Source: Aeromicrobium sp. Root495
Lineage (GTDB): Bacteria; Actinomycetota; Actinomycetes; Propionibacteriales; Nocardioidaceae
Length of the DNA: 64,000 nt
Assembly: GCF_001426755.1 (NCBI RefSeq)
Contig: NZ_LMFJ01000001.1
Location: 1,235,846 to 1,299,845, forward strand
Direction: 5' to 3'
A model generated the notes under the pieces. It was not told where the DNA came from, searched no databases, and worked only from the letters and a program-made list of their open reading frames with translations. Made by a program: the position numbers and the translations under genes. Positions 1 through 8,378 of this stretch are shown here, one piece after another (the stretch's first letter is position 1; each line of letters starts with the position of its first letter).

Positions 1-58
1 CCCGGGCGCCATGGTGGAGACCCTGCGCGACCTCGCTGTCTCGGCCTGCGGGCACTGA
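1..58 (+). CDS. 3' end of a gene cut by the window edge (possibly rpe)
   Basis: The first 58 bases are open in one frame and end in TGA at 56-58, giving a 18-residue tail (PGAMVETLRDLAVSACGH). Nothing in so short a tail identifies the protein. In many actinobacteria the gene just before the riboflavin operon is ribulose-phosphate 3-epimerase (rpe), and the tail would fit the end of that enzyme, but this is inference from neighbourhood only. The stop lies about 50 nt before the riboswitch aptamer. Confidence 0.35.
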   Translation, partial: PGAMVETLRDLAVSACGH

Positions 59-80
59 GCCCGGAGCGCGGCCCCCGCGC

Positions 81-86
81 TAGACT
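81..86 (+). promoter_or_regulatory. Probable -10 box of the rib operon
   Basis: TAGACT fits the actinobacterial TANNNT consensus and lies about 23 nt before the first stem of the FMN aptamer, a sensible place for a transcript that begins just ahead of the riboswitch. No clear -35 hexamer is visible. Confidence 0.4.
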
Positions 87-108
87 TTTCCCGTACGAGC
101 AACTGCTC

Positions 109-234
109 GCGTGCCCGGGGTCGGTGTAATTCCGAGCCGGCGGTCATAGTCCGCGACCCGAGTCCCGCAAGGGGCGAGGTTGAACCGGTGGAACTCCGGT
201 ACCGACGGTGAAAGTCCGGAGGAGAGGCGCACGC
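109..234 (+). promoter_or_regulatory. FMN riboswitch (RFN element)
   Basis: The conserved RFN blocks are all present: a GGGGTCGGTG-type block at 117-126, CCGGCGGTCATAGTCCGCGA at about 137-156, GAACCGGTGGAACTCCGGTA at about 182-201 and CCGACGGTGAAAGTCCGG at about 202-219. The closing P1 helix is visible as GCGTGC (109-114) with GCACGC (229-234). FMN binding is expected to lower expression of the riboflavin genes that start at 298. The aptamer is followed directly by a strong hairpin (236-258). Confidence 0.95.
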
Positions 235-235
235 T

Positions 236-258
236 GGCACGGCGCCCTGCGCCGTGCC
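236..258 (+). promoter_or_regulatory. Hairpin after the FMN aptamer (expression platform)
   Basis: A perfect 10-bp stem, GGCACGGCGC (236-245) with GCGCCGTGCC (249-258), encloses a 3-nt loop. It starts two bases after the P1 helix of the aptamer. There is no T tract behind it, so it is not a classical intrinsic terminator; the ribosome binding site GGAGGAAG (288-295) lies outside it. It may pause polymerase, help Rho, or change partner with P1. Confidence 0.6.
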
Positions 259-297
259 GTCATCACCCCGGTCCCGTGAGCCCGACCGGAGGAAGCG

Positions 298-1335
298 ATG
301 GCATCCGAGAACGAGCTGCAGGCCATGAGCCGCGCCGTCACCGCCGCGCGCACCGTCGCGCGTGCCCTGCCCAACCCGCGTGTCGGCTGCGTCCTGCTGG
401 ACGCGCAGGGTGAGCAGATCGCCGTGGGCGTGCACCAGGGCGCCGGGAACCCGCACGCCGAGGTCGAGGCGCTCACCATCGCCGGGGAGGCCGCTCGCGG
501 CGCCACCGCCGTGGTCACCCTCGAGCCGTGCAGCCACACCGGCCGCACCGGGCCGTGCGTCGACGCCCTGATCGAGGCCGGTGTCTCACGCGTCGTGTTC
601 GCCCAGACCGACCCCGACCCGCAGGCGCGAGGCGGAGCCACGCGTCTCGCCGACGCCGGCATCGACGTCGAGGGCGGTGTCCTGGCCGAGGAGGCCGAGC
701 AGATCAACGTCGAGTGGACCTTCGCAACCACCGAGGGCCGTCCGTTCGTCACGTGGAAGTACGCCGCCACGATGGACGGTCTCAGCGCAGCCCCCGACGG
801 CTCCAGCAAGTGGATCACGAGCGCCGAGGCGCGCCGCGACGTGCAGACCTTCCGCGCCGCGGCCGACGCCATCATGGCCGGGACCGGCGCCGTGCTGGCC
901 GACGACCCGCGACTCACGGTCCGCGACACCGAGGACCTGCCCCTGCCCTACGCGCAGCAGCCGCTGCGTGTCGTCGTCGGGGAGACCCACATCCCCAACT
1001 ACTACCGCGTCTTCGACCGCGTGGCTCCCACGCTGCTCATCCAGACGCGCGAGCCCGACGAGGTGCTGACCAAGCTCTACGAGCAGGGCATCAAGCACGT
1101 CTGGCTCGAGGGTGGACCCCGTCTCGCCGGCGGCTTCTGGAACGCCGGCCTCGTCGACCGGGTCATCGGCTACATCGCCCCCGCCATGCTCGGCTCGGGC
1201 CGCGCTGCGCTGGAGGGTGAGGCGGCCACGCTCGCCGACATCCGCCCGATCACGCTGCACGACGTGAGCATGGTCGGCCCCGACATCCGCATCATCGGCA
1301 CGCCGGGTCGTGCCCCGCGAGAGGAGATGCCCTGA
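298..1335 (+). CDS. ribD: Bifunctional deaminase/reductase RibD of riboflavin synthesis
   Basis: Catalyses deamination of the GTP cyclohydrolase II product and then NADPH-dependent reduction of its ribose. The N-terminal cytidine-deaminase-like domain shows zinc ligands H53 (HAE, with E55 as proton shuttle), C78 (PCSHTGRTGPC) and C87; the reductase domain follows from about residue 145 (TWKYAATMDG near its start). At 345 residues it has the usual RibD length. ATG at 298 follows a strong GGAGGA ribosome binding site. It is the first gene after the FMN riboswitch and its stop overlaps the next start by one base. Confidence 0.95.
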   Translation: MASENELQAMSRAVTAARTVARALPNPRVGCVLLDAQGEQIAVGVHQGAGNPHAEVEALTIAGEAARGATAVVTLEPCSHTGRTGPCVDALIEAGVSRVVFAQTDPDPQARGGATRLADAGIDVEGGVLAEEAEQINVEWTFATTEGRPFVTWKYAATMDGLSAAPDGSSKWITSAEARRDVQTFRAAADAIMAGTGAVLADDPRLTVRDTEDLPLPYAQQPLRVVVGETHIPNYYRVFDRVAPTLLIQTREPDEVLTKLYEQGIKHVWLEGGPRLAGGFWNAGLVDRVIGYIAPAMLGSGRAALEGEAATLADIRPITLHDVSMVGPDIRIIGTPGRAPREEMP

Positions 1336-1961
1336 TGTTCACCGGTCTCGTGGAGGAGAAGGGCCTCGTCACGGCCATCGAGCCGCTCGGCGACTCGGTG
1401 CGCCTGTCGGTGCGCGGTCCCGTCGTCACCTCCGACGCCACGCACGGCGCGTCCATCTCGGTCAACGGCTGCTGCCTCACCGTCATGGCCCAGGACGGCG
1501 ACGTCTTCAGCGCCGACGTCATGGCCGAGTCGCTCGACAAGACGTCGCTCGGCGACCTGACCGTCGGCGCCGAGGTCAACCTCGAGCGCGCCATGGCGGC
1601 CGGTGCCCGCATGGGCGGCCACGTCGTCCAGGGCCACGTTGACGGCACCGGCTCGCTCATCGACCGCACGCCCAGCGAGCACTGGGAGGTCCTGCGGTTC
1701 TCGGTCCCCGCCGGTCTGGCCAAGTACCTCGTCCCCAAGGGCTCCGTCACGGTCGACGGCACGTCGCTCACGGTGGTCGACGTCGTCGACACCGGCGACG
1801 ACGCTCCCTGGTTCTCCGTGTCCCTCATCCCCACCACCCTGGCCGACACCACGCTCGGCGCCCTCACCCCCGGCTCGCGCGTCAACCTCGAGGTCGACGT
1901 GCTCGCCAAGTACGTGGAGCGGCTGCTCGCCGCCCACCTCCCCCAGGAGAAGACAGCATGA
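1335..1961 (+). CDS. ribE: Riboflavin synthase alpha chain
   Basis: Makes riboflavin by dismutation of two 6,7-dimethyl-8-ribityllumazine molecules; acts as a cytosolic trimer. The N-terminus MFTGLVEE is the family hallmark, and the protein has two similar lumazine-binding barrels, the second beginning near residue 94 ([11 protein letters not shown]). Length (208) is typical. The ATG shares its A with the ribD stop, and the 3' end overlaps ribBA by four bases, so the four rib genes are translationally coupled and share riboswitch control. Confidence 0.95.
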   Translation: MFTGLVEEKGLVTAIEPLGDSVRLSVRGPVVTSDATHGASISVNGCCLTVMAQDGDVFSADVMAESLDKTSLGDLTVGAEVNLERAMAAGARMGGHVVQGHVDGTGSLIDRTPSEHWEVLRFSVPAGLAKYLVPKGSVTVDGTSLTVVDVVDTGDDAPWFSVSLIPTTLADTTLGALTPGSRVNLEVDVLAKYVERLLAAHLPQEKTA

Positions 1962-3205
1962 GTGAACAGCACTCCAGCGTCCGGCTCGACAGCATCGAGC
2001 GGGCCATCGCCGACATCCACGACGGCAAGGCCGTCATCGTCGTCGACGACGAGGACCGCGAGAACGAGGGCGACATCATCTTCGCCGCGAGCAAGGCCAC
2101 GCCGGCCCTCATGGGCTTCCTCGTGCGCCACTCCAGCGGCTACGTGTGCGCACCGGCACCCGGGGAGATCCTCGACCGCCTCGGCATCCCGCTCATGACC
2201 CCGCACAACCGCGAGATGATGCGCACGGCGTACACGATCTCCATCGACGCCCGCGACGGCATCACCACCGGCATCTCCGCCGCCGACCGCGCGCGGACCG
2301 TCCGGGTCCTGGCCGACTCCGCCACCGAGGCCTTCGAGCTCGTGATGCCCGGCCACGTCCTGCCCTTGCGGGCCAAGCCCGGGGGAGTCCTCGAGCGTGC
2401 CGGCCACACGGAGGCCGCCGTCGACCTCACCCGGCTGGCCGGACTCACGCCCGTGGGCGTCATCGGCGAGGTCGTCAACGACGACGGCACGCTCATGCGC
2501 GCCCCCGAGCTGCGCGCCTTCGCCGACGAGCACGACCTCGCCCTCGTCTCCATCGAGGACCTGCAGGTCCACCTGCGCCTGCACGAGTCCCAGGTGGAGC
2601 GGCTCGCCGAGACGAAGCTGCCCACGGAGTTCGGCACGTTCACCGCGCACGGCTTCCGCGACCGCATCGACGGTGCTGAGCACGTCGCACTCGTGCACGG
2701 CGACATCTCCGGCAGCGACGTCCTCGTCCGGCTGCACTCCGAGTGCCTCACGGGCGACGTCTTCGGCTCGCGTCGCTGCGACTGCGGCCCGCAGCTGCAG
2801 GCCGCCATGGCCCAGGTCATGTCCGAAGGTGCCGGCGTCATCGTGTACCTCCGCGGACACGAGGGGCGTGGCATCGGCCTGCTCCACAAGCTGCAGGCCT
2901 ACGAGCTGCAGGACCGAGGCCGCGACACGGTCGACGCCAACCTCGAGCTCGGCTTCGGCGAGGACGAGCGCGACTACGCCGCCGGAGCTCAGATGCTGCG
3001 CGAGCTGGGCATCGGCTCGGTCCGTCTCCTCACCAACAACCCGCACAAGTCGGAGTCGCTCGAGGCCTACGGCGTGAAGGTGAGCGAGCAGCTGCCCATC
3101 GCCATCACGCCCACGCCTGAGAACATCCGCTACCTGCGGACCAAGGCCGAGCGCATGGGCCACGACCTGCCCGACCTGGGCCTGGCAGAGGAAGACCTCT
3201 CATGA
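1958..3205 (+). CDS. ribBA: RibBA: DHBP synthase / GTP cyclohydrolase II
   Basis: Supplies both precursors of lumazine: the N-terminal domain (about 1-205) forms 3,4-dihydroxy-2-butanone 4-phosphate from ribulose 5-phosphate, the C-terminal domain opens GTP. The DHBP synthase part has [10 protein letters not shown] and RHSSGY motifs. The cyclohydrolase part has zinc cysteines C263, C274 and C276 (SECLTGD and RRCDCG) and the GHEGRGIGL signature. Both active sites look intact. ATGA overlap with ribE, and a second ATGA overlap with ribH. Confidence 0.95.
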   Translation: MSEQHSSVRLDSIERAIADIHDGKAVIVVDDEDRENEGDIIFAASKATPALMGFLVRHSSGYVCAPAPGEILDRLGIPLMTPHNREMMRTAYTISIDARDGITTGISAADRARTVRVLADSATEAFELVMPGHVLPLRAKPGGVLERAGHTEAAVDLTRLAGLTPVGVIGEVVNDDGTLMRAPELRAFADEHDLALVSIEDLQVHLRLHESQVERLAETKLPTEFGTFTAHGFRDRIDGAEHVALVHGDISGSDVLVRLHSECLTGDVFGSRRCDCGPQLQAAMAQVMSEGAGVIVYLRGHEGRGIGLLHKLQAYELQDRGRDTVDANLELGFGEDERDYAAGAQMLRELGIGSVRLLTNNPHKSESLEAYGVKVSEQLPIAITPTPENIRYLRTKAERMGHDLPDLGLAEEDLS

Positions 3206-3681
3206 GTGGACACGGAGCCCCCACGCTCACGGTGAAGGCCGAGGGCGCGCGCGTCGCCATCGTGGCGTCCAGCTGGCACGTCGTCGTCATGGACGGTCTG
3301 GTCGCCGGCGCCCAGAGCGCCCTGGCCGACGCCGGCGTCACCGATGTCACCCTCGTCCGTGCCGCCGGATCGTTCGAGCTGCCGCTCGTCACGCAGGCCC
3401 TGGCCCGCGCCGGCCATGACGCCGTGATCGCGCTCGGGGTCATCATCCGCGGCGGCACGCCGCACTTCGAGTACGTCTCGGCGGCCGCCACCGACGGCCT
3501 CGCCCGGGTGGCGCTCGACGAGGGCGTCCCGGTGGGCTTCGGTCTCCTGACGTGCGACACGGAGGAGCAGGCCATCGACCGGGCCGGTCTCCCGGGGAGC
3601 GCGGAGGACAAGGGTCGCGAGGCGGTCGAGGCCGCCCTCGCCACCTGGACCACGCTCCGCGGGCTCCGCGCCCTAGACTGA
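3202..3681 (+). CDS. ribH: Lumazine synthase (6,7-dimethyl-8-ribityllumazine synthase)
   Basis: Condenses the RibD-pathway pyrimidine with the RibBA butanone phosphate to give lumazine, the substrate of RibE; the family forms pentamers or 60-mer capsids. Typical motifs are present: AAGSFELPL for substrate binding, [14 protein letters not shown] carrying the catalytic histidine, and [12 protein letters not shown] near the end. Length 159 is normal. Last gene of the rib operon; the hisE promoter box overlaps its 3' end. Confidence 0.95.
   Translation: MSGHGAPTLTVKAEGARVAIVASSWHVVVMDGLVAGAQSALADAGVTDVTLVRAAGSFELPLVTQALARAGHDAVIALGVIIRGGTPHFEYVSAAATDGLARVALDEGVPVGFGLLTCDTEEQAIDRAGLPGSAEDKGREAVEAALATWTTLRGLRALD
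3674..3679 (+). promoter_or_regulatory. Possible -10 box for hisE
   Basis: TAGACT at the end of ribH lies nine bases before the hisE ATG (3689), like the leaderless promoters seen elsewhere in this window. hisE could therefore be transcribed on its own as well as by read-through from the rib operon. Confidence 0.4.
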
Positions 3682-3688
3682 GGCCGAG

Positions 3689-3952
3689 ATGAAGACCTTC
3701 GACTCCCTGTTCGCCGAGCTCTCCGAGAAGGCGGCCACCCGCCCCGAGGGCTCGCGCACCGTCGCCGAGCTCGATGCCGGCGTCCACTCCATCGGCAAGA
3801 AGCTGGTCGAGGAGGCCGCCGAGTCCTGGATGGCCGCGGAGCACGAGACCCACGAGGACCTGGCGCTCGAGCTGAGCCAGCTGCTCTACCACGCCCAGGT
3901 CATGATGATCGCCAAGGGCGTCTCGCTCGAGGACGTGTACTCGCACCTGTGA
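3689..3952 (+). CDS. hisE: Phosphoribosyl-ATP pyrophosphatase
   Basis: Second step of histidine synthesis, hydrolysing phosphoribosyl-ATP to phosphoribosyl-AMP. The 87-residue all-helical protein has the MazG-like HisE pattern: [10 protein letters not shown] followed by the second acidic helix with [15 protein letters not shown]. Here HisE is a separate protein rather than fused to HisI, as is usual in actinobacteria. hisG follows after 50 bases. Confidence 0.92.
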   Translation: MKTFDSLFAELSEKAATRPEGSRTVAELDAGVHSIGKKLVEEAAESWMAAEHETHEDLALELSQLLYHAQVMMIAKGVSLEDVYSHL

Positions 3953-4002
3953 GGAGAGATCCGTGATCCGCTCTTCCCGCACACCGTAGAAAGTCTTCAC
4001 CG

Positions 4003-4845
4003 ATGCTCAAGATCGCCGTTCCCAACAAGGGAGCCCTCGCCGAGGCCGCGGCCCAGATGCTGGCCGAGGCCGGCTACCGGCAGCGCCGCAACGCCAAGGA
4101 CCTCGTCACGATCGACGCCGAGAACGACGTCGAGTTCTTCTACCTCCGACCGCGCGACATCGCCATCTACGTGGGGGAGGGCACGCTCGACGTCGGCATC
4201 ACCGGCCGCGACCTGCTCCTGGACTCCCGCGCGCCTGCCACCGAGGCCATGGCCCTGGGCTTCGGCGCCTCCACCTTCCGGTTCGCCGCCCCCACGGGAG
4301 CGATGACCGACGTGAAGCAGCTCGAGGGCCAGCGCATCGCCACCAGCTACCCGGCCATCGTGGAGGACTACCTGCGCCCGCTCGGCATCGAGGCCTCCGT
4401 GGTCCGCCTCGACGGTGCCGTGGAGTCGTCCATCAGGCTCGGCGTGGCCGACGCCATCGCCGACGTCGTCGAGACCGGCAGCACCCTGCGCCAGGCCGAC
4501 CTCGCCGTGTTCGGCGACCCGATCCTCAGCTCCGAGGCGGTGCTCATCACGCGCGACGTCGAGAAGCCGGCCGGCTACGAGGTCTTCAAGCGCCGGATCG
4601 ACTCGGTCCTGGTGGCGCGGTCCTACGTGATGATGGACTACGACATCCGCGTCGAGAACGTCGAGCAGGCGGTGGAGCTCACGCCCGGCATCGAGTCGCC
4701 CACCGTCTCCCCGCTGCATCGCGAGGGGTGGGTCGCGGTGCGTTCCATGGTGCCTCGCGACGCCGCCCAGAAGATCATGGACGGGCTGTACGAGCTGGGC
4801 GCCCGCGGCATCCTCGTGACGGACATCCTGGCGTGCCGGGTCTGA
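4003..4845 (+). CDS. hisG: ATP phosphoribosyltransferase, long form
   Basis: First and feedback-controlled step of histidine synthesis, joining ATP and PRPP. Starts MLKIAVPNKG, the family's usual N-terminus, and at 280 residues is the long form with a C-terminal regulatory ACT-like domain (about 205-280), so no HisZ partner is required. The PRPP-binding loop lies in DVVETGSTLRQADL. The 3' end overlaps the next gene by 13 bases. Confidence 0.95.
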   Translation: MLKIAVPNKGALAEAAAQMLAEAGYRQRRNAKDLVTIDAENDVEFFYLRPRDIAIYVGEGTLDVGITGRDLLLDSRAPATEAMALGFGASTFRFAAPTGAMTDVKQLEGQRIATSYPAIVEDYLRPLGIEASVVRLDGAVESSIRLGVADAIADVVETGSTLRQADLAVFGDPILSSEAVLITRDVEKPAGYEVFKRRIDSVLVARSYVMMDYDIRVENVEQAVELTPGIESPTVSPLHREGWVAVRSMVPRDAAQKIMDGLYELGARGILVTDILACRV

Positions 4846-5261
4846 TCACGTACCGTCCCGGCGGGACGCGCTACGTCGTCTACGGGAGCTGCGTCGCGCT
4901 CACGGCCATGACCGTGGCCATCATCGTGGCCCTGCCCGCAGACATCCGCGCCCAGGTCACGTTCTCGCAGGCGCTCACCCTCCTGGCCACGGTCCTCGCC
5001 ATGATGGCGGTCCTGCACGGCATCGGACGCAGCCTCGTGCGCGTCAGCGACGACGGCATCACGGTGGTCAACGGCTACCGCACGCACGAGCTCTCCTGGG
5101 CCGACGTCAAGGGCGTCGCCCTGCCCGAGGGCGCGCCGTGGCCCACGCTCGTGACCCAGGACGACGACCGCGTCATGCTGTTCGCCATCCAGGCCAGCAG
5201 CGGGACGGCGCTCGTGCGCGACGCCGCCCAGGACATCGCCCGCCGCGCGGACGCCGCATGA
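4833..5261 (+). CDS. PH-domain membrane protein downstream of hisG
   Basis: A 142-residue protein starting at a GTG inside the end of hisG. It has two hydrophobic segments (about residues 13-33 and 39-60) and then a small beta-rich domain with the pattern seen in bacterial PH domains (VRVSDDGITVVNGYRTHELSW, here described in part). Such proteins follow hisG in many actinobacteria, but their function is unknown. GTG was preferred to any earlier start because upstream starts would lie deep inside hisG. Confidence 0.75.
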   Translation: MPGLITYRPGGTRYVVYGSCVALTAMTVAIIVALPADIRAQVTFSQALTLLATVLAMMAVLHGIGRSLVRVSDDGITVVNGYRTHELSWADVKGVALPEGAPWPTLVTQDDDRVMLFAIQASSGTALVRDAAQDIARRADAA

Positions 5262-5743
5262 GCAAGCACGAGCGCTCGCTCGCCGCTCCAGCCTTCCCCG
5301 ACGACGACGGTCAGGTCGCGCCAGAGCTCGCCGAGGCGCTGGCCCAGCCCGACGACGTCCGCGACGACCGGGTCCTCGCGGTGTACGGGGACGTGCGGGT
5401 GTACGTGCCGGTGGTTGCGACCCTGGGGTCCGGCGGTCGCACGGAGACCGGCGGCGACAAGGACGCCGACATGGCCGCCGTCCTCATGACCGGCGCCGAC
5501 GGCCGCCAGGCGCTCCTGACCTTCAGCAGCGTGGCCGCGATGGGCCGGTGGGACCCGCAGGCCCGACCCGTCCCGGTGTGGGGACGCGACGCGGCCCGCG
5601 CCGCGATCGACGAGGGCGCCGCCGCCCTGCTGCTCGACCTCGCCGGCCCCGGGTTCACGGTCGTGGAGACCGGGGACGTGCAGCACCTGGCCGCGGGACA
5701 CCGGCTCGTCAGCACCGACGCCGGCACCGCCTGGCTCAGCTGA
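5258..5743 (+). CDS. SseB-like protein
   Basis: A soluble 161-residue acidic protein resembling the SseB N-terminal domain family (named after an E. coli gene affecting serine sensitivity). Visible features are the opening D-rich segment, VYVPVVA and the closing GHRLVSTDAGTAWLS. The biochemical role of the family is unclear. ATG overlaps the PH-domain gene stop (ATGA). The last 8 bases overlap the convergent ACT-GNAT gene. Confidence 0.7.
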   Translation: MSKHERSLAAPAFPDDDGQVAPELAEALAQPDDVRDDRVLAVYGDVRVYVPVVATLGSGGRTETGGDKDADMAAVLMTGADGRQALLTFSSVAAMGRWDPQARPVPVWGRDAARAAIDEGAAALLLDLAGPGFTVVETGDVQHLAAGHRLVSTDAGTAWLS

Positions 5744-6776
5744 TCTCGGACCCTGAGCCCGACGAGGGATCGATCGCCCGGACCGACGTGAGCGGCACGG
5801 TGATGTGGACCGCCCCGTCGTGACGCTCCACGCGGGCCACGAACCCGGCGGACCCGACGGCCCTCAGCATGGTGTCGTTGGTGCCGGCCGACATGAAGAC
5901 GAGGTGGCTCGCGCCCAGGCCCTTGGCGCGGCCGGCGGCGTGCTTGACCAGCATCGTGCCCAGCCCGCGGCCCTGCCAGGCGTCCTCCACGAGGAGCTGG
6001 AACGTCCACACGTCCTCGACGCGTTCGAGCACGCCGTGTCCCACGACGTCGAGCCCCACCTGCACGACGAGGGCCGTGCCGTGGTCGGGCACCACGAGGC
6101 GTCGGGTCATGCGCGTGGTCATGGGCATGCGCAGCGGCACCTGGTAGCGCGTGTAGAGCGTCTCCACGCTGCAGCGGCTGTGGAGCGCCGCCACGGCCTC
6201 GATGTCGGCGAGGGTGGCGGTGCGCACCAGCGGGAGCGGGTGCCGGGGGGAGGGCTCGAGCAGGGGGACGTCGATCCCGGCGTCGTTGACGAGCGACACG
6301 AGGGCCTGGGCCCGGGCTCGCTCGACGGGGGTGAACGGCACGGCACGGCTGATGCGCAGCACCGTGCCGTTGCGCCGCGTCAGGTCGAGGACGTCGTGCC
6401 CGGCGTAGTCGGCGACGTCGGGCGGAGCGACGTCGAGCAGCTCGTGGAGGACCTCCTCCACGTCGCGCTCCTCCTCGAGCACCTGGTGCACGGCCTCGAG
6501 GTAGCGGGTGGGGGCGTCCCCGAGCGATCCCTCGCCGGTGCGGGTCACCGACACGTGGTCGCCGCCGGCAGCGACGAAGAGGTCGGCGAGCCGGACCTCG
6601 GTCCATCCCTCCGGCGCCTGCACGACGAACTCGTCGATCACGTCGTCGGGCCGGGTGCGGAACACCTGCATGGCCACGATGTTGACCTCGGCGCGCCCGC
6701 ACGCCGTCGCGATCTGTGCCAGCAGGCCCGGGCGGTCGGCCAGCGTCGTGCGCACCCTCCACATCATGGGTCCCAC
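5736..6776 (-). CDS. ACT-domain plus GNAT acetyltransferase fusion
   Basis: A 346-residue protein. The first 75 residues look like an ACT fold (WRVRTTLADRPGLLAQIA), normally a small-ligand sensor for amino acids. The C-terminal part (about 180-335) is a GNAT N-acetyltransferase with the acetyl-CoA loop QGRGLGT. The middle has no recognised motif. This suggests a protein acetyltransferase controlled by an amino acid, as known for some actinobacterial Pat enzymes; the ligand and target are unknown. GTG at 6776 is favoured by AGGAAG four bases upstream; two ATGs follow within five codons. Confidence 0.75.
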   Translation of the reverse strand: MGPMMWRVRTTLADRPGLLAQIATACGRAEVNIVAMQVFRTRPDDVIDEFVVQAPEGWTEVRLADLFVAAGGDHVSVTRTGEGSLGDAPTRYLEAVHQVLEEERDVEEVLHELLDVAPPDVADYAGHDVLDLTRRNGTVLRISRAVPFTPVERARAQALVSLVNDAGIDVPLLEPSPRHPLPLVRTATLADIEAVAALHSRCSVETLYTRYQVPLRMPMTTRMTRRLVVPDHGTALVVQVGLDVVGHGVLERVEDVWTFQLLVEDAWQGRGLGTMLVKHAAGRAKGLGASHLVFMSAGTNDTMLRAVGSAGFVARVERHDGAVHITVPLTSVRAIDPSSGSGSEIS

Positions 6777-6853
6777 GATGCTTCCTGGGCGTTGCCCGGT
6801 TGCTACCTCAGTGTTTCCGGCCAGTCAATTTCACGATCGCGCAGCACCGCTGG

Positions 6854-7048
6854 TAGAGTTCAGTCCGAAGTGGAGGCCATCTCCCACCTGCTCGATCTCC
6901 GGATCGTGGGGTTCTGGTCAGACCCAGGTCTGACCCCGAGGTCCTGACGGACGCCGAGAGGCGCACCGTGGGGACTGCACATCCGATGGCTCCCGCTTTG
7001 CACGGGGGCCATTTTTCGTGGCCTCCTCCAAGAACTGCAGGAGGACCC
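6854..7048 (+). promoter_or_regulatory. Promoter and structured leader of infC-rpmI-rplT
   Basis: A -10 box TAGAGT (6854-6859) is followed by a leader of about 180 nt without a gene. It contains a 9-bp inverted repeat GGTCAGACC/GGTCTGACC (6916-6924 and 6927-6935) and an intrinsic-terminator-like hairpin (6986-7016), then the ribosome binding site AGGAGGA (7039-7045). The arrangement is that of a ribosomal-protein attenuator leader; the ligand (IF3 or L20 by analogy) is inference. Confidence 0.7.
6986..7016 (+). terminator. Attenuator terminator upstream of infC
   Basis: ATGGCTCCCG (6986-6995) pairs with CGGGGGCCAT (7003-7012) to give a 10-bp stem with one G-U pair and a 7-nt loop, followed by a run of five T (7012-7016). 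It sits 32 nt before the infC start and would stop transcription of the operon unless an alternative structure forms. Confidence 0.8.
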
Positions 7049-7744
7049 ATCACCACAGAGCTTCGCGTCAACGACCGCATCCGCGTCCCCGAGGTCCGTC
7101 TCGTCGGCCCGGCCGGCGAGCAGGTCGGCATCGTGCGCATCGAGGACGCCCTGCGTCTCGCCGCCGAGTCCGACCTCGACCTCGTCGAGGTGGCCCCGAC
7201 TGCCCGTCCGCCGGTCTGCCGGCTCATGGACTACGGCAAGTTCAAGTACGAGGCCGCCCAGAAGGCACGCGAGTCGCGACGCAACCAGACGAACACCGTC
7301 ATCAAGGAGATGAAGCTCCGCCCCAAGATCGACGGTCACGACTACGCCACCAAGAAGGGCCACGTCGTCCGGTTCCTGAAGGCGGGCGACAAGGTCAAGA
7401 TCACGATCATGTTCCGCGGTCGTGAGCAGCACCGTCCCGAGCTCGGCTACCGCCTGCTCGAGCGACTTGCCGAGGACGTCGCCGACCTCGGTGTCGTCGA
7501 GGCCCGTCCTCGCCAGGACGGCCGCAACATGACCATGGTCATCGCACCACTGAAGAAGAAGTCCGAAGCCCAGGCCGAGGTCAAGGCCGAGAAGGCCAAG
7601 GCCACGGCTGAGAAGACCGCGGAACGCGAAGCCAACGAGGCTGCCGACAAGGCACACCGCGAGGCCGCCAACGCCAACCAGACCGCGACGCCCAAGAAGC
7701 CCCGGCGTCGCTCAGAGAACCTCGACCCAGACATGGAGGCATGA
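7049..7744 (+). CDS. infC: Translation initiation factor IF-3 (ATC start)
   Basis: IF-3 binds the 30S subunit and checks start codons. The protein begins (M)[17 protein letters not shown], the normal IF-3 N-terminus, at ATC 7049-7051, four bases after a strong AGGAGG. infC in E. coli uses the rare AUU, which lets IF-3 repress its own synthesis; AUC here would serve the same purpose. An ATG at 6968 would add 27 unrelated residues and cross the attenuator, so it is rejected. The IF-3 N and C domains are followed by an extra lysine/alanine/glutamate-rich tail of about 50 residues. 231 residues in all. Confidence 0.93.
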   Translation: MTTELRVNDRIRVPEVRLVGPAGEQVGIVRIEDALRLAAESDLDLVEVAPTARPPVCRLMDYGKFKYEAAQKARESRRNQTNTVIKEMKLRPKIDGHDYATKKGHVVRFLKAGDKVKITIMFRGREQHRPELGYRLLERLAEDVADLGVVEARPRQDGRNMTMVIAPLKKKSEAQAEVKAEKAKATAEKTAEREANEAADKAHREAANANQTATPKKPRRRSENLDPDMEA

Positions 7745-7745
7745 G

Positions 7746-7940
7746 ATGCCGAAGTTCAAGCCCCACTCGGGCATGAAGAAGCGCGTCAAGATCACCGGAT
7801 CCGGCAAGCTGCGCCGCGAGCAGACCAACCGTCGTCACCTCTTGGAGCACAAGTCCTCCACGCGCACCCGCCGGCTCGCCGGCACGGTCGACGTGTCGAA
7901 GGCTGACACCAAGAAGGTCAAGAAGCTGCTCGGTCGCTGA
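7746..7940 (+). CDS. rpmI: 50S ribosomal protein L35
   Basis: A 64-residue basic protein beginning [20 protein letters not shown], the diagnostic L35 N-terminus. It is a structural protein of the large subunit. Starts one base after the infC stop, in the universal infC-rpmI-rplT order, so it shares the attenuated leader. Confidence 0.97.
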   Translation: MPKFKPHSGMKKRVKITGSGKLRREQTNRRHLLEHKSSTRTRRLAGTVDVSKADTKKVKKLLGR

Positions 7941-7968
7941 CGCGTCCCTGAACTGAAGGAGAAAACCT

Positions 7969-8361
7969 ATGGCTCGCGTCAAGCGTTCCGTCAATGCCAA
8001 GAAGAAGCGCAGGGAGACACTCGAGAAGGCCTCGGGCTACCGCGGCCAGCGTTCGCGCCTGTACCGCAAGGCCAAAGAGCAGGTCATCCACTCCCACGTC
8101 TACAACTACCGCGACCGCAAGGCGCGCAAGGGTGACTTCCGCAAGCTCTGGATCCAGCGCATCAACGCTGCGGCCCGCGCTGAGGGACTCACCTACAACC
8201 GCTTCATCCAGGGCCTCAAGGCCGCTGGTGTCGAGGTCGACCGCAAGATCCTGGCCGAGCTCGCCGTGAACGAGCCCGCCGCGTTCTCCGCGCTCGTCCA
8301 GGTGGCCAAGGACAGCCTCCCGGCCGACGTCAACGCGCCGAAGGACGACGCGGTCGCCTGA
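7969..8361 (+). CDS. rplT: 50S ribosomal protein L20
   Basis: L20 binds 23S rRNA early in assembly and in several bacteria represses its own operon. [15 protein letters not shown] and [16 protein letters not shown] are typical. At 130 residues it has a short acidic C-terminal extension ([11 protein letters not shown]) beyond the usual length of about 118. ATG at 7969 follows GAAGGAGAAA. Last of the infC operon; the next gene is preceded by a large hairpin. Confidence 0.97.
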   Translation: MARVKRSVNAKKKRRETLEKASGYRGQRSRLYRKAKEQVIHSHVYNYRDRKARKGDFRKLWIQRINAAARAEGLTYNRFIQGLKAAGVEVDRKILAELAVNEPAAFSALVQVAKDSLPADVNAPKDDAVA

Positions 8362-8378
8362 TCGCGACTGCCTCAACC

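Noticed and set aside
1292-3163. Long open frame of 623 codons on the minus strand
   Set aside because: It lies antisense to ribE and ribBA, which have complete family motifs. Such mirror frames are expected in DNA of about 70% G+C.
6968-7048. ATG at 6968 as the start of infC
   Set aside because: It would add 27 residues unlike any IF-3, run through the terminator hairpin, and lacks a ribosome binding site.
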